Shown: positions 1 to 10,697, counted from the stretch's first letter. The stretch is 64,000 nucleotides of DNA from Candidatus Acetothermia bacterium (GCA_024653345.1 JANLFV010000001.1:271342-335341); one strand, 5' to 3'. Translations and numbers: made by a program. Notes: a model not told the origin generated them from the sequence alone.

Positions 1-2
1 GG

Positions 3-245
3 CCGGTCCGCGGCCCGCAGGTCTTGAAGGCCATCCGCGAGAGCGCCGGCGGGGTCGTGACCGTGAGCGACGCTGAGGCCGAAGCGGCCCAGCGCGAGCT
101 GGCCCGGCATGGACTTTATGTTGAGCCGACCTCCGCGGTCGCGGTCGCCGGGCTGCAGAGGCTGGTCGAGCGGGGCTCGATCAGGCCGGGGGAATTGACC
201 GTCGTCCCCCTCACCGGGAGCGGGCTGAAGGGCGGGAGCGGATGA
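3..245 (+). CDS. thrC: Threonine synthase, C-terminal end (partial)
   Basis: The reading frame is open from the window's left edge, so only about 80 C-terminal residues are visible. The motif VEPTSAVAVAGL followed by TGSGLKG is the usual C-terminal signature of PLP-dependent threonine synthases (O-phosphohomoserine to threonine). The stop lies 1 nt before the glycerate kinase start, so the genes are probably co-transcribed. A second, zinc-ribbon threonine-synthase-like gene lies at 56-57 kb; this copy is the better candidate for the biosynthetic enzyme, but the catalytic part is outside the window. Another fold-type II PLP enzyme cannot be excluded. Confidence 0.75.
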   Translation, partial: PVRGPQVLKAIRESAGGVVTVSDAEAEAAQRELARHGLYVEPTSAVAVAGLQRLVERGSIRPGELTVVPLTGSGLKGGSG

Positions 246-246
246 A

Positions 247-1398
247 ATGAAGGTCCTGATCGCCCCTGGGCCGTTCAAGGGCTCGCTCTCCGCCCCACAG
301 GCGGCGGAGGCGATCGCTCGGGGCTTTAAAGCGGCGCTCCCCCAGGCCGAGCTGGAGCTGGTCCCCCTGGCCGACGGGGGGACCGGGACGGTCGCGGCCT
401 TAGTCGCGGCCACGAAGGGCCGGCTCTTGACCGCCCGGGTCCACGGCCCGCTCGGTGAGCCGGTTGAGGCGAGCTGGGGCCTCCTCGGGGACGGGACAAC
501 GGCAGTTATCGAGATGGCCGCGGCCGCGGGGCTTTGGCTCGTCCCGCCGGGGAAGCGGAATCCGCTGAAGACCACCACCTACGGCGTGGGGGAGCTGGTC
601 CGCGCGGCCCTCGCCCATTCCCCAAGGCGGATCATCATCGGCCTGGGGGACTCAGCGACGGTCGACGGCGGGGCGGGCCTGGCCCAGGCCCTAGGGGTGG
701 GGCTCCTCGACTCCCGGGGCGAGGCGATTCCCCGAGGGAACGAGGGCCTGGCGCGGCTGGCCCGGCTCGAACTAGGGGGGCTCGACTCCCGGCTTAAGGG
801 GGTCGAGGTCCTCGCCGCCTGTGATGTGGAAAACCCCCTCCTCGGGCCGGAGGGCGCGGCCTCGGTCTACGGGCCGCAGAAGGGGGCCACCCCGGAGATG
901 GTCCCGCTGCTGGAACGCAACCTCGAGCACTTGGCGGGGGTGATCACCCGCGAACTGGGCCGGGAGGTGGCGGCCCTCCCCGGGGCCGGTGCGGCTGGAG
1001 GGCTGGGTGCTGGCCTGGCCGCCTTCTTGGGGGCCGAGCTTCGCTTGGGGATCGAGCTGATCAAAGAGGTCCTGAACTTCGAGGCCCGGCTCGCCGACGC
1101 GGACCTAGTGATCACCGGCGAGGGGCAGGTCGACCGGCAGACGGCCTTCGGGAAGGCCCCGCTCGGGGTGGCCCGCTCGGCGAAGCGCTCGGGCAAGCCG
1201 GTGATCTGCTTTGCCGGGGCCATCGGCTCGGGCGCGGAGGGGGTCTACGCCCAGGGCATCGACGCGCTGGTCCCGATCGTGCCGGGCCCGATCAGCCCAG
1301 AGGAGGCCCTAGCCCGGGCCGAGCAACTCCTGGAAGAGGCGGCGGCGCGGACGGCCAGATTGCTCGAGCTGGCCTGGCAGAGGAGGCCGCAGGGATGA
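247..1398 (+). CDS. Glycerate kinase (GarK/GlxK family)
   Basis: The 383-residue protein matches the GarK/GlxK glycerate 2-kinase family, which phosphorylates D-glycerate with ATP to 2-phosphoglycerate in the cytoplasm. Seen: N-terminal APGPFKGSLSAPQAAEAI, then PLADGGTGTV, and ITGEGQVDRQTAFGKAP near residue 290. Length is normal for the family. The ATG is 1 nt after the preceding stop, and the 3' end overlaps the next gene by 4 nt (ATGA), so translation is probably coupled. Next to a hydroxypyruvate/glyoxylate reductase it suggests a glycerate branch linking serine or glyoxylate to glycolysis. Confidence 0.92.
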   Translation: MKVLIAPGPFKGSLSAPQAAEAIARGFKAALPQAELELVPLADGGTGTVAALVAATKGRLLTARVHGPLGEPVEASWGLLGDGTTAVIEMAAAAGLWLVPPGKRNPLKTTTYGVGELVRAALAHSPRRIIIGLGDSATVDGGAGLAQALGVGLLDSRGEAIPRGNEGLARLARLELGGLDSRLKGVEVLAACDVENPLLGPEGAASVYGPQKGATPEMVPLLERNLEHLAGVITRELGREVAALPGAGAAGGLGAGLAAFLGAELRLGIELIKEVLNFEARLADADLVITGEGQVDRQTAFGKAPLGVARSAKRSGKPVICFAGAIGSGAEGVYAQGIDALVPIVPGPISPEEALARAEQLLEEAAARTARLLELAWQRRPQG

Positions 1399-2363
1399 GA
1401 AGGGTCCTGATCACGAGGAAGCTCTTCCCCGAGGCCCTGGCACTGCTCGAGGATCAGGGGGTCGCCTACGAGATGAATGAGGGCCCGCCGCTCCCCAAGC
1501 GGGAGCTGCTGAGGAAGGTCGCGGGAGTGGACGGGCTGATCTGCCTCCTGAGCGACCGGATCGACCGCGAGGTGCTCGAGGCGGGGAAGGCCCTGAGGGT
1601 CGTGGCCAATGTGGCCGTCGGATACGATAACATCGATGTCCAGGCCGCGAGCGAGCTCGGGATCATGGTGACCAACACACCGGAGGTCCTCACTGAGGCC
1701 ACGGCCGACCTGACCTTCGGGTTGATCCTGGCCGTGGCGCGGCGGATCGTCGAGGGGGATCGGCTCGTCCGGGAGGGAGGGTTCAAAGGCTGGGAGCTGG
1801 ACCTCCTGCTCGGGGCCGAGGTCCACCACAAGACCCTAGGGATCGTGGGGTTCGGGCGGATCGGTCAGGCGGTCGCCCGCCGGGCCCGGGGCTTCGGGAT
1901 GGAGGTCCTCTACTACGATCCCATCCGCAGGCCGGAGCTGGAGCGGGAGCTCGGGGCCCAATTCGTTCAGCTTAAGGAACTGCTCAGCCGGAGCGACTTC
2001 GTCTCGCTCCACTTGCCGCTCACGCCCCAGACCCGCCATCTCATCGGGAGGGAGGAGCTCGGGCTGATGAAGCCCTCGGCCTTCTTGATCAATGTCGCCC
2101 GCGGGCCGATCGTCGATGAGGCGGCCCTGGTCGAGGCCCTGAAATCAGGCGAGCTCGCCGGGGCCGGGCTCGATGTCTTCGAGCACGAGCCGGATGTCCA
2201 CCCCGAACTCCTCAGAATGAGCAATGTCGTCTTAACCCCGCACATCGGGAGCGCGGGGCGGGAGACGCGCCTCCGGATGGCCCTCATGGCCGTGGAGAAT
2301 GTGCTCGCCGCCCTCGCGGGCCGGAGGCCGCCGAACCTCGTCAACCCCGAGGTCTGGCCTTAA
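1395..2363 (+). CDS. D-2-hydroxyacid dehydrogenase (glyoxylate/hydroxypyruvate reductase)
   Basis: 322 residues. The NAD(P)-binding motif GFGRIG is at residues 152-157, and the family's catalytic triad reads Arg236 (NVARGP), Glu265 (FEHEP) and His283 (TPHIGSA). It should interconvert hydroxypyruvate or glyoxylate with D-glycerate or glycolate. The product would be the substrate of the upstream glycerate kinase, whose stop overlaps this start. Exact substrate preference cannot be read from sequence; phosphoglycerate dehydrogenase is less likely because there is no ACT or ASB domain. The last 23 bp overlap the convergent nucleoside kinase gene. Confidence 0.9.
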   Translation: MRRVLITRKLFPEALALLEDQGVAYEMNEGPPLPKRELLRKVAGVDGLICLLSDRIDREVLEAGKALRVVANVAVGYDNIDVQAASELGIMVTNTPEVLTEATADLTFGLILAVARRIVEGDRLVREGGFKGWELDLLLGAEVHHKTLGIVGFGRIGQAVARRARGFGMEVLYYDPIRRPELERELGAQFVQLKELLSRSDFVSLHLPLTPQTRHLIGREELGLMKPSAFLINVARGPIVDEAALVEALKSGELAGAGLDVFEHEPDVHPELLRMSNVVLTPHIGSAGRETRLRMALMAVENVLAALAGRRPPNLVNPEVWP

Positions 2364-4089
2364 GCGGGCCGGGCCAAGCCGGAGTCGGGGTGAAGTCCGC
2401 CACCACCGACCCGCCGATGAACTCCCGGAGGACCGACTCCTCGGGGACCAGCTCGGGCGGGCAGGGCGAGAGCCAGCTCAATAGCTGGAGCAAGCGCCGC
2501 GCCTCGGGATACTGGGGCGAGTCGGGCTCGACCTGCCGGAGGAGCGGCTCGGCCAAGGGCTTGAGGACCGCCAGCTCGTGCGGCAGGGCGGAGTTGAACA
2601 TCGCATCGGCATTCTCCTGGTAAGGGAAGACATACTGCTCCTCGCCGTGGCGGACGCTCGGCCACTGCTCGAGGGTCCGCTGGGCATCGCTCCCCCGCTC
2701 CCGGCTGTCCCGGACGATCCGCCGGATCAGCCTTGTATCGGTCGTGGGGATTCGCGTCAGCCGGTCGAGCCGGAGCTGCGCGACCGCTGAGACATAGATC
2801 CGGAAGACGCTCTCCTGAGGGACCTGGGGGACCAGCGCCGGATTGAGCCCATGCAACCCCTCGATCAGGAGGATATGGCCCCGGCCGAGCCGGACGGTCG
2901 GGCCCGCCTCGCTTCGCCCCAAGAGGAAGTTGTAACGCGGGATGGTCACCCTCCGCCCCTTGAGCAGGGCGAGGAGATGTTTGTTCAACAGCTCCAGGTC
3001 GAGGGCCTCGAGGGCCTCGAAGTCCGGCCGCCCCTCCGCATCCCGGGGCGAGCGCCCCCTCGGGAGGAAGTAGTCGTCCAAGCTCAAAGGGAAGGGCCTC
3101 CGGCCGTTCGCTAGGAGCTGGACCGCCAGCCGCCTCGAGAAGCTCGTCTTCCCCGAGGAGGTCGGGCCGGCGATCAAGACCAGCTTCACCGGCTCGGGCC
3201 GGGCGCAGATCTCGGCTGCGATCTCGGCGATCCTCTGGGAGTGCAGGGCCTCCCCCACGAGCATCAACTCCCTCCCTCGCCCGCCCGCGAGGGCTAAGTT
3301 GAGCCCCCCGACATCGTGGACCCCCAAGAGGTCGAGCCAGCGGCTGTATTCGTTGAAGACTCGCGCGAGCTTGGGATACCGCTGGACCGGGGAGAGCTGG
3401 AGCTGGTTCCGCTGCGGCAAGCGGAGGATGAACCCTGGGGGATGGTGGAGCAAGGCGAAGTGCTTGATCTTCCCCGTCGAGGGGAGGAGCGGGCCATAGG
3501 CCGGGATGGTCGCCAGCCCGAGCCGCCGAAGGCAGACTTCCTTTGAACTGTAGGCTTGGAAGAGCCGGAGGCGGTCCTCCTCCCCGGCCTCGCGGAAGAG
3601 CCTCAAAGCCTCCTCCAGGGCCAGGGTCTCGCGCTGGATCGGCTCATCGGCCTCCACCAGCTCCGCCATCCTCCGCTCGAGCTGCTCAAGTTCCCTGGAG
3701 GTGAAGGGCCTCCGGCCTGAGATCTCGCAGAAGAGCCCGCCGAAGGGGACGGAGTGCTCGACCTCCAGCTTCACTTGGGCCTGGGGGTAGAGCTCCCGGA
3801 TCGCCGCCTCAAAAAGGAGGATCGCGCTCGGCTGGTAGAGGCGATAGCCCGGCTCATCCGCGAGCGTCACCGGTCTGGCGGAGCAGTCGTGCTCGACCGG
3901 CCAGTCCAGCTCCCGCAGCTGGTTCTCCACTAGGCCGGCCACCACGGGCAGCTCGCTGTCGTTCGCCCGCTCGAGGAACTGGCCAATGGGCGTGCCCAGC
4001 GGGGCGCAGAGGGTCTGCCCGTCGGGAAGCCGGACCTGCACATCCTGCCGCGGCTCACAGGCTCTCACCACAATCTCCTGGCTGGCCAT
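2341..4089 (-). CDS. Nucleoside kinase with N-terminal TGS/threonyl-tRNA-synthetase-like region
   Basis: 582 residues. The first about 70 residues resemble a TGS domain (DVQVRLPDGQTL). Residues about 80-200 resemble the second additional domain of threonyl-tRNA synthetase, and the C-terminal half is a uridine-kinase/phosphoribulokinase P-loop domain with AGPTSSGKTSFSRRL and the DDYFLPR substrate motif. This architecture is known from Thermotoga-type nucleoside kinases that phosphorylate uridine or cytidine. Start at ATG 4089: a TAGAAT -10 box lies 8 nt upstream (4098-4103), so the mRNA should be almost leaderless. It is divergent from uvrA and overlaps the reductase gene at its 3' end. Confidence 0.85.
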   Translation of the reverse strand: MASQEIVVRACEPRQDVQVRLPDGQTLCAPLGTPIGQFLERANDSELPVVAGLVENQLRELDWPVEHDCSARPVTLADEPGYRLYQPSAILLFEAAIRELYPQAQVKLEVEHSVPFGGLFCEISGRRPFTSRELEQLERRMAELVEADEPIQRETLALEEALRLFREAGEEDRLRLFQAYSSKEVCLRRLGLATIPAYGPLLPSTGKIKHFALLHHPPGFILRLPQRNQLQLSPVQRYPKLARVFNEYSRWLDLLGVHDVGGLNLALAGGRGRELMLVGEALHSQRIAEIAAEICARPEPVKLVLIAGPTSSGKTSFSRRLAVQLLANGRRPFPLSLDDYFLPRGRSPRDAEGRPDFEALEALDLELLNKHLLALLKGRRVTIPRYNFLLGRSEAGPTVRLGRGHILLIEGLHGLNPALVPQVPQESVFRIYVSAVAQLRLDRLTRIPTTDTRLIRRIVRDSRERGSDAQRTLEQWPSVRHGEEQYVFPYQENADAMFNSALPHELAVLKPLAEPLLRQVEPDSPQYPEARRLLQLLSWLSPCPPELVPEESVLREFIGGSVVADFTPTPAWPGPLKARPRG

Positions 4090-4097
4090 GGGGCGCT

Positions 4098-4103
4098 ATT
4101 CTA
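4098..4103 (-). promoter_or_regulatory. -10 box of the nucleoside kinase gene
   Basis: TAGAAT on the minus strand, 8 nt before the ATG at 4089. I see no convincing -35 at the usual spacing (TGGCCG at 17 bp). Transcription should begin 1-3 nt before the start codon. Confidence 0.5.
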
Positions 4104-4129
4104 TCATTCCCGCACGAGGCCGGCCATCC

Positions 4130-4158
4130 TTTACGGACGGAGTGCGAGCTGCTACAAT
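4130..4158 (+). promoter_or_regulatory. uvrA promoter
   Basis: TTTACG (4130-4135), 17 bp, TACAAT (4153-4158). The predicted leader to the uvrA ATG is about 12 nt and has no strong Shine-Dalgarno site. Confidence 0.55.
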
Positions 4159-4177
4159 TCGCTGAGGCATCCGCGCG

Positions 4178-7015
4178 ATGGACAAGATCATCATTAGGGG
4201 GGCAAGGCAGCATAACCTGAAGAATATCGACCTCGAGCTTCCCCGGGATAAGCTGATCGTGATCACCGGTGTCTCGGGCTCGGGGAAGTCCTCCCTGGCC
4301 TTCGACACGATCTACGCCGAGGGCCAGCGCCGCTATGTGGAATCCTTGAGCGCCTATGCCCGGCAGTTCCTCTCCCAGATGGATAAGCCCGAGGTGGACT
4401 TCATCGAGGGGCTCTCCCCGGCCATCTCGATCGACCAGAAGCGGAGGAGCCACAACCCCCGCTCGACCGTGGCCACGATCACCGAGGTCTACGACTACCT
4501 GAGGCTGCTCTTCGCCCGGATCGGGAAGCCCCATTGCTACAAGTGCGGCCGGCCGATCGCCCCCCAGACCTCCCAGCAGATCATCGACCGGATCCTGGGC
4601 CTCCCCGAGGAGACGAAGGTCCAGCTCCTCGCCCCGCTCGTCCGCGGGCGGAAGGGGGAATACCGGAGCCTCTTCGAGGAGCTGAGGCGGGAGGGCTACA
4701 GCCGCGTCCGGGTCGACGGCCAGCTCCGCGAGCTGGAGGAGGAGATCATCCTCGACAAATACAAGAAGCACGAGATCGCCGTGGTGGTCGACCGGCTCAT
4801 CGTCCGGCCCGGGCTGCGCGAGCGGATCGCCGACGGCGTGGAGACGGCTTTGAAGCTTGCGGAAGGGAATGTGATCGTCTCCATCGCCGGGGGAGAGGAG
4901 CTCTTCTTAAGCGAGCACCTCGCCTGCCCGCATTGCGGGGTGAGCTACGAGAAGATCGAGCCGAGGCTCTTCTCCTTCAACAGCCCTTACGGGGCCTGCC
5001 CCGAGTGCGGCGGGCTGGGGGTGAAGCTGGAGATCGACCCCGAGCTCGTGATCGATAGGGAGAGGAGCCTCTTCGACGGGGGGATCATCCCCTGGGCCGG
5101 CTCCCAGAGCCGCTGGCTCTTCGGGCTCCTCAGCGGCCTCTGCCAGAAGTATGGGATCGACCCGAATCTCCCGCTCGGCCGACTCCCCAAGGAGAAGCTC
5201 GAGATCCTCCTTTATGGGACCAACGGGGAGCTGGTCCGTTTCCCCTACACCAACCAAGAGGGCCGGACGAGGATCTTCGAGGTGGTCTACCGCGGGATCG
5301 TCAACACCCTCGAACATCACCTCCACGAGGACCAGACCGAGGCGAGCTATGAGGAGTTAAAGCAATACATGAGCAGCCGGCCCTGCCCCGCCTGCGGGGG
5401 GAAGCGGCTCCGCCCGGAGAGCCTGGCGATCACTGTCGGCGGGAAGAACATCATCGAGGTGACCGAGCTCTCGGTGAAGGAGGCCTACCGCTTCTTCGAT
5501 GAGCTCGAGCTCACGGAGAGGGAGGAGCTGATCGCCCACCAGATCCTGAAGGAGATCAAGGCCCGCTTGAAGTTCATGATCGATGTCGGCTTAGATTACC
5601 TCACCTTGGACCGCCCGGCGGGGACGCTCGCGGGCGGGGAGGCCCAGCGGATCCGGCTGGCCACCCAGATCGGCTCCCAGCTCGTCGGGGTCCTCTACAT
5701 CCTGGACGAGCCGAGCGTCGGGCTCCATCAGCGGGACATCCGTAGGTTGCTCAATACGCTCGAGGGGCTGCGGGACCTAGGGAATACCGTGATCGTGGTG
5801 GAGCACGACGAGGCCACGATCCGGGCCGCGGACTTCATCGTGGACATTGGCCCCGGGGCCGGTGCGAGCGGCGGGGAGATCGTCGCCACCGGCTCGCTCG
5901 AGGAGATCGTGGCTTGCCCGCGCTCGATCACCGGCCAATACCTGAGCGGGAAGCGGACGATCCCGATCCCCAAAGGGCGCCGCTCGCCCAGGGGCTGGCT
6001 GATCATCAAGGGGGCCAGGGAGCACAACCTCAAGGGGATCGATGTCAGGATCCCTCTGGGGGTCTTCGTCTGCGTCACCGGCGTCTCCGGCTCGGGGAAG
6101 TCGACCCTGGTCGAGGAGATCCTCTATCGCGGCGCGGCTCAAAGGCTGCGCCTCAAGTCGGAGCGGCCCGGTGAGCACGACGCCATCCTCGGGCTGGAGC
6201 AGATCGATAAGGTGATCGACATCGACCAATCCCCGATCGGAAGGACCCCCCGCTCGAACCCCGCGACCTACATCGGGGTCTTCGACCTGATCCGGCAGGT
6301 CTTCGCCCAGACGCCAGAGGCGCGGATGCGCGGCTACAGGCCCGGCAGATTCTCCTTCAATGTCAAGGGCGGGCGGTGCGAGGCCTGCCGCGGCGACGGC
6401 CTGATCAAGATCGAGATGCACTTCCTCCCCGATGTCTATGTCCCCTGCGAGGTCTGCAAGGGGAGACGCTACAACCGCGAGACGCTCCAGATCAAGTATA
6501 AGGGCCGCTCGATCGCCGATGTCTTGGAGATGACCGTCGAGGAAGCCTTGAGCTTCTTCGAGAACATCCCCCCGATCCGGAGGAAGCTCCAGACCCTCTA
6601 CGATGTGGGGCTGAGCTACATCCAGCTCGGCCAGCCGGCACCCCAGCTCTCGGGCGGGGAGGCCCAGCGGGTGAAGCTGGCGGAGGAGCTCTCGAAGCGC
6701 GCGACCGGGCGGACGCTCTACATCCTCGATGAGCCGACCACAGGGCTGCACATGGACGACATCAAGAAGCTCTTGAATGTCCTCCACCGGCTCGTCGAGC
6801 TCGGGAATACGGTGGTAGTGATCGAGCACAACCTGGATGTGATCAAGACCGCCGACTGGATCATCGACCTCGGCCCCGAGGGCGGAGATGAGGGTGGATG
6901 GGTCATCACTGAGGGGACGCCAGAAGAGGTGGCTGAGGCGGCAGGATCTTACACAGGGCAGTTTCTGCAGAGGGTCTTGAGCACGAGGACCCTAGCTGGG
7001 GCCAAGAGGGCTTGA
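4178..7015 (+). CDS. uvrA: Excinuclease ABC subunit A
   Basis: 945 residues, full length for UvrA, the damage-recognition ATPase of nucleotide excision repair. Two ABC modules are visible: Walker [10 protein letters not shown] near residue 31 and GVSGSGKST near 635. The signatures are [12 protein letters not shown] near 484 and [12 protein letters not shown] near 826. Two zinc-finger modules show CPHCG/CPECGG near 250-285 and [14 protein letters not shown] near 735-765. The N-terminus [17 protein letters not shown] is canonical, fixing the ATG at 4178. It stands alone as a transcription unit; uvrB and uvrC are not in the window. Confidence 0.98.
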   Translation: MDKIIIRGARQHNLKNIDLELPRDKLIVITGVSGSGKSSLAFDTIYAEGQRRYVESLSAYARQFLSQMDKPEVDFIEGLSPAISIDQKRRSHNPRSTVATITEVYDYLRLLFARIGKPHCYKCGRPIAPQTSQQIIDRILGLPEETKVQLLAPLVRGRKGEYRSLFEELRREGYSRVRVDGQLRELEEEIILDKYKKHEIAVVVDRLIVRPGLRERIADGVETALKLAEGNVIVSIAGGEELFLSEHLACPHCGVSYEKIEPRLFSFNSPYGACPECGGLGVKLEIDPELVIDRERSLFDGGIIPWAGSQSRWLFGLLSGLCQKYGIDPNLPLGRLPKEKLEILLYGTNGELVRFPYTNQEGRTRIFEVVYRGIVNTLEHHLHEDQTEASYEELKQYMSSRPCPACGGKRLRPESLAITVGGKNIIEVTELSVKEAYRFFDELELTEREELIAHQILKEIKARLKFMIDVGLDYLTLDRPAGTLAGGEAQRIRLATQIGSQLVGVLYILDEPSVGLHQRDIRRLLNTLEGLRDLGNTVIVVEHDEATIRAADFIVDIGPGAGASGGEIVATGSLEEIVACPRSITGQYLSGKRTIPIPKGRRSPRGWLIIKGAREHNLKGIDVRIPLGVFVCVTGVSGSGKSTLVEEILYRGAAQRLRLKSERPGEHDAILGLEQIDKVIDIDQSPIGRTPRSNPATYIGVFDLIRQVFAQTPEARMRGYRPGRFSFNVKGGRCEACRGDGLIKIEMHFLPDVYVPCEVCKGRRYNRETLQIKYKGRSIADVLEMTVEEALSFFENIPPIRRKLQTLYDVGLSYIQLGQPAPQLSGGEAQRVKLAEELSKRATGRTLYILDEPTTGLHMDDIKKLLNVLHRLVELGNTVVVIEHNLDVIKTADWIIDLGPEGGDEGGWVITEGTPEEVAEAAGSYTGQFLQRVLSTRTLAGAKRA

Positions 7016-7097
7016 TCCCCTAGCCTGCGCCCCCTTGCGGCGGCGCTCAACAAGAGAGCAGCTCAACCCTGTCCTCAACAGCAAGGCCAGGAATCCG

Positions 7098-8963
7098 TCA
7101 TCGAGGCAGTATCCGCTTCAATTCTCCTAGCCCCAGCTCCTCCAGCTTGGCGGGGGTGGGCCCGAACTCGTCCCAGCCGCGAAGGCGATAGTATTCGTCG
7201 ATCATCCTCTGCAAGAGGTCATTCGGGATCGGCCGCCCCGAGCTCGCGCCCCGCGGGAGCGGCCCCTTCAGCCTCCTCGGGAGGTCATCGTCCCTGCGGG
7301 TGTAGCCGGCCCGCGCGGCGAGGATCTTCAGCAGGTTGTAGTTCCTCTCGCCGATGAGGAGCATCTCCTTCGCATCGACCTCAAGCCCGGTGAGGGCGTT
7401 CAGGATCGCTCGGATCTGGGGATAGTTATACCCCGGCTCGGTCATCGAGGGGATGAAGACGCACATCACCAGGGAGTTGGTGAACGACCGGAGGTCCTCG
7501 TAGATCTTCACGACTCGGGGCTTACCCTCCCAGGAGAAGCGGTCTAGCCTCTCCGTTACGCCCAGCTCGGGGGTCGGATTCTCGACCTCGAGCATCGTGT
7601 CGTGCATCCCTTCGAGGTGGGTCGCACCCCGCGGTGAGGTGGCGTAGCTCAGGGCGAGGCCGACCTTCCCCCGCGGCTCGTGCATCGGGACCTCGACGCC
7701 CTTGACATGGACGGCGAAGTCCCCGCCGTATTTCTTCTCCAGATAATCGAGCCCTTTCGCCAGCTCCGCCCCGAGCCCCTCCCGGCGAGCGATCAGGTCG
7801 ATGGCCCTCAGGATCGCCCGGGCGTCGCCCCACTTCAGGTCGGACTTGAGGAGCCCCCGCTCGGTCGCCTCGATGGCCCAGGCGATGGTCACCCCGGTGC
7901 TGATGGTGTCGAGCCCGTAGGCATTGCACTTCTGGTTGGCCAGGGCGATGGCCTCGAGATCGTCATTGAGCAAAAGCGAGCCCAATGCCGCGACGGTCTC
8001 GTATTCCGGGCCGCCGTAGCGCGGGTCGACCTCTTCATTGTCGAACTTGGCGGAGACCACCCGCTTGCAGCCGACGGGGCAGCCGGCGCAGCTGTCAGCC
8101 CGCACTAGGATCGTCTCGGCCATCACCTCGCCGCTGATCGCACCCGCCCGGTCGAAGACCCCCTCCTGGAAGTTCTTCGTCGGGAGGATCCCCTGCCCGT
8201 TGAGGGCCATGACTCCCCCGGCCGTCCCGCAGCTCCGGAACCTTCGGATCCAGCGCTCGCTGGCCAGGGCGAGGGCCAGTTCCTTCCGCAGCTCGAGGAA
8301 GCGGGCCCGGTCGTGGATCGGCTTCTCCGTGTGGCTCAAGACGGCGATGGCCTTCAGGTTCTTGCTCCCCATCACCGCCCCGAAGCCGGGCCGGCCCGCG
8401 GACCGCGTCCGGTCGTGGATGATGCAGGCGAACTTCACCAGCCTCTCCCCCGCCGGGCCGATCGTCGCGACCCGGACCTTCCCATGCCGGCGCTGGAGCT
8501 CCTCCTCGACCTCGGCCGTCTCGAGGCCCCACAGGTCATGGGCCTCGTGCAATGCCGGCTTACCGGCGATGAGGGTCAGATAGACCGGCCGAGCGGCCCG
8601 CCCCTTGATGATCAGGCCGTCGTAGCCCGAGTGGCCGAGCTCCTGGCCGAAGAAGCCCCCGGCGTAGGAGTCGGAGGCAGCCCTCGTCTTGGGCGAGAGC
8701 CCGAGGACGACATGCCGCCCGCCGCCCGCTATGCCCAATCCTTGGAACGGCCCGGTCGCGAAGACCAGGAGGTTCTCCGGCCCGAGGGGGTCGAGCTCTC
8801 GGAGGTCCTTATCCTTCAGCTCCTCCAGCAGGATGCGCGCCCCGATCCCTCGCCCGCCGAGGTGCCTCTTAAGCCAGCCCTCGGGGATCGGATAATCTTC
8901 GAACCGGCCCGAGTTCAGGTCTACAAGAAGGTATCTCCCGAATGCGCCATCGATAGCAGCCAT
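7098..8963 (-). CDS. Tungsten/molybdenum aldehyde ferredoxin oxidoreductase
   Basis: About 621 residues, the usual AOR length. The N-terminus GRYLLVDLNSGRFEDYPIP and the RGIGARILLEEL segment are family hallmarks. The [4Fe-4S] site reads DSCAGCPVGC near residue 290, and a further Cys lies near residue 499 (SLVMCVFI). The enzyme oxidises aldehydes to acids in the cytoplasm and passes electrons to ferredoxin, using a bis-pterin tungsten or molybdenum cofactor. I chose ATG 8963 over GTG 8966; both sit just behind a TATAAT box. No cofactor gene or ferredoxin is adjacent, so the physiological aldehyde is unknown. Confidence 0.93.
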   Translation of the reverse strand: MAAIDGAFGRYLLVDLNSGRFEDYPIPEGWLKRHLGGRGIGARILLEELKDKDLRELDPLGPENLLVFATGPFQGLGIAGGGRHVVLGLSPKTRAASDSYAGGFFGQELGHSGYDGLIIKGRAARPVYLTLIAGKPALHEAHDLWGLETAEVEEELQRRHGKVRVATIGPAGERLVKFACIIHDRTRSAGRPGFGAVMGSKNLKAIAVLSHTEKPIHDRARFLELRKELALALASERWIRRFRSCGTAGGVMALNGQGILPTKNFQEGVFDRAGAISGEVMAETILVRADSCAGCPVGCKRVVSAKFDNEEVDPRYGGPEYETVAALGSLLLNDDLEAIALANQKCNAYGLDTISTGVTIAWAIEATERGLLKSDLKWGDARAILRAIDLIARREGLGAELAKGLDYLEKKYGGDFAVHVKGVEVPMHEPRGKVGLALSYATSPRGATHLEGMHDTMLEVENPTPELGVTERLDRFSWEGKPRVVKIYEDLRSFTNSLVMCVFIPSMTEPGYNYPQIRAILNALTGLEVDAKEMLLIGERNYNLLKILAARAGYTRRDDDLPRRLKGPLPRGASSGRPIPNDLLQRMIDEYYRLRGWDEFGPTPAKLEELGLGELKRILPR

Positions 8964-8972
8964 CACCGGCCG

Positions 8973-9001
8973 ATTATAGCCTGGACGGGGCTTGGGGTGA
9001 A
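8973..9001 (-). promoter_or_regulatory. AOR promoter
   Basis: Minus strand TTCACC (9001-8996), 17 bp, TATAAT (8978-8973). The ATG lies 9 nt after the -10 box, predicting a leader of about 3 nt or a leaderless GTG start. Confidence 0.6.
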
Positions 9002-9007
9002 ACGACC

Positions 9008-9036
9008 TTGTGCCCGCGGCCCGGAGGGCTTATAAT
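9008..9036 (+). promoter_or_regulatory. pyrG promoter
   Basis: TTGTGC (9008-9013), 17 bp, TATAAT (9031-9036). It is divergent from, and partly interleaved with, the AOR promoter. The leader to the pyrG ATG would be about 65 nt; I see no initial G-tract of the kind used for reiterative-transcription control. Confidence 0.55.
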
Positions 9037-9107
9037 CATCAGCGGATTCGACCTTTCGGATCGGCAAGGCTTTAAGAAGCACCTACATTTTCGGGGTGGC
9101 GGCGCAG

Positions 9108-10697
9108 ATGAGCAAGTATGTCTTCGTCACCGGCGGAGTCCTCTCCGGCTTGGGGAAGGGGATCACCACCTCCTCGATCGGACTCCTCTTGAAGTCCCGG
9201 GGGATCAAGGTCACGGTCATCAAGATCGACCCCTACCTCAACTGCGATGCCGGGACGATGAACCCCTACCAGCACGGGGAGGTCTTCGTCCTCGAGGACG
9301 GGAGCGAGCTGGACCTCGACTTCGGGAACTACGAGCGGTTCTTGGACCTCGACCTGACCGGGGAGCACAACATCACCACCGGGAAGGTCTACCTCAAGGT
9401 GATCGAGCGGGAGCGGCGCGGCGATTATCTAGGCCAGACGGTCCAGATCATCCCTCATGTCACCGACGAGATCAAGCAAAGCATCACGACTGTGGCGGAG
9501 CGGTCCGGGGCGGAGGTGACGATCGTCGAGCTGGGCGGGACCGTGGGGGACATCGAGTCAATGCCCTTCCTCGAGGCGGTCCGCCAGCTCCAGCAAGAGC
9601 GCGGGAGCGCGCACTGCGCCTTTGTCCATACGACCCTCGTCCCGATCCTCGGCCCGGTGGGGGAGCAGAAGACCAAGCCGACGCAGCAGTCGGTCCGAGA
9701 GATCCGGGCGATCGGGATCCAGCCGGACATCATCATCGGGCGGAGCGAGGAGCCCCTCAAGGAGCACATCAAGGAGAAGATCGCCCTCTTCTGTAGCGTC
9801 CCGGTCGAAGCGGTGATCAGCTCCCCTACAGCCCAGCTGGTCTATCAGGTCCCGCTCACCTTCGAGGAGCAAAGCCTGACCGAGCTGCTGATGGAGAAAC
9901 TCCGGCTTGCGCCACTGGCGGAGGACCTCACCGCCTGGCGGGCCTTCTTGGACCACGCGCTCCACCCCCAGCACGAGCTGACTGTGGCACTCGTCGGGAA
10001 GTATACGGAGCTGGCCGATAGCTACCTCAGCTACACCGAGGCACTGATCCATGCGGGCGCGGAGCTCCGGACGGCCGTGAACATCAAGTGGATCGAGGCC
10101 GAGGAGTTTGCCCCCGACCTGCTGGAGGATGTCGCGGGGGTGATCGTCCCCGGCGGGTTCGGCGAGCGGGGGACAAAGGGGAAGCTCCAGGCAATTCGGC
10201 TCGCCCGAGAGCGCGGATTACCGTTCTTGGGGATCTGTCTGGGCTTCCAGCTGGCGGTCGTGGAATTCGCCCGGAATGTCCTGGGCTACAAGCAGGCCAA
10301 CAGCACTGAGATCGACCCCCAGGCCAACCCGGCGGTGATCGACCTCCTCCCGGAGCAACGCGGGGTGAAGGAGAAGGGCGGAACGATGCGACTGGGGGCC
10401 TCGCCGGTCCTGCTCGAGCCGGGCTCGCTGGCCCACCGGCTCTACGGCCGAGAGGAGGTGAGCGAGCGCCACCGCCACCGCTACGAGGTCAACCCCGAGT
10501 TCGTCGCGGAACTGGAGGCCGGTGGCCTCCGCTTCTCCGGGAGGTCGCCCGACGGGCGGATGGAGATCGGCGAACTGCCGGGTCATCCATTCTTCATCGC
10601 TTCCCAGTTCCACCCGGAGTTCAAGTCCCGCCCGACCAGGCCCCATCCGCTCTTCCTCGGGTTCCTCAAGGCATGTCGCGCACGAGGCTCCTCTTGA
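9108..10697 (+). CDS. pyrG: CTP synthase
   Basis: About 529 residues from ATG 9108. I prefer this over GTG 9096 because family members begin M[10 protein letters not shown]. The N-terminal synthetase domain shows [12 protein letters not shown] and the [15 protein letters not shown] metal/ATP region. The C-terminal class I glutamine amidotransferase shows PGGFGERG, nucleophile Cys in [10 protein letters not shown], and the His-Glu pair in HPEFKSRP. It makes CTP from UTP, ATP and glutamine. The 3' end overlaps lptC by 25 bp, so pyrG, lptC and lptB form one operon. Confidence 0.98.
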   Translation: MSKYVFVTGGVLSGLGKGITTSSIGLLLKSRGIKVTVIKIDPYLNCDAGTMNPYQHGEVFVLEDGSELDLDFGNYERFLDLDLTGEHNITTGKVYLKVIERERRGDYLGQTVQIIPHVTDEIKQSITTVAERSGAEVTIVELGGTVGDIESMPFLEAVRQLQQERGSAHCAFVHTTLVPILGPVGEQKTKPTQQSVREIRAIGIQPDIIIGRSEEPLKEHIKEKIALFCSVPVEAVISSPTAQLVYQVPLTFEEQSLTELLMEKLRLAPLAEDLTAWRAFLDHALHPQHELTVALVGKYTELADSYLSYTEALIHAGAELRTAVNIKWIEAEEFAPDLLEDVAGVIVPGGFGERGTKGKLQAIRLARERGLPFLGICLGFQLAVVEFARNVLGYKQANSTEIDPQANPAVIDLLPEQRGVKEKGGTMRLGASPVLLEPGSLAHRLYGREEVSERHRHRYEVNPEFVAELEAGGLRFSGRSPDGRMEIGELPGHPFFIASQFHPEFKSRPTRPHPLFLGFLKACRARGSS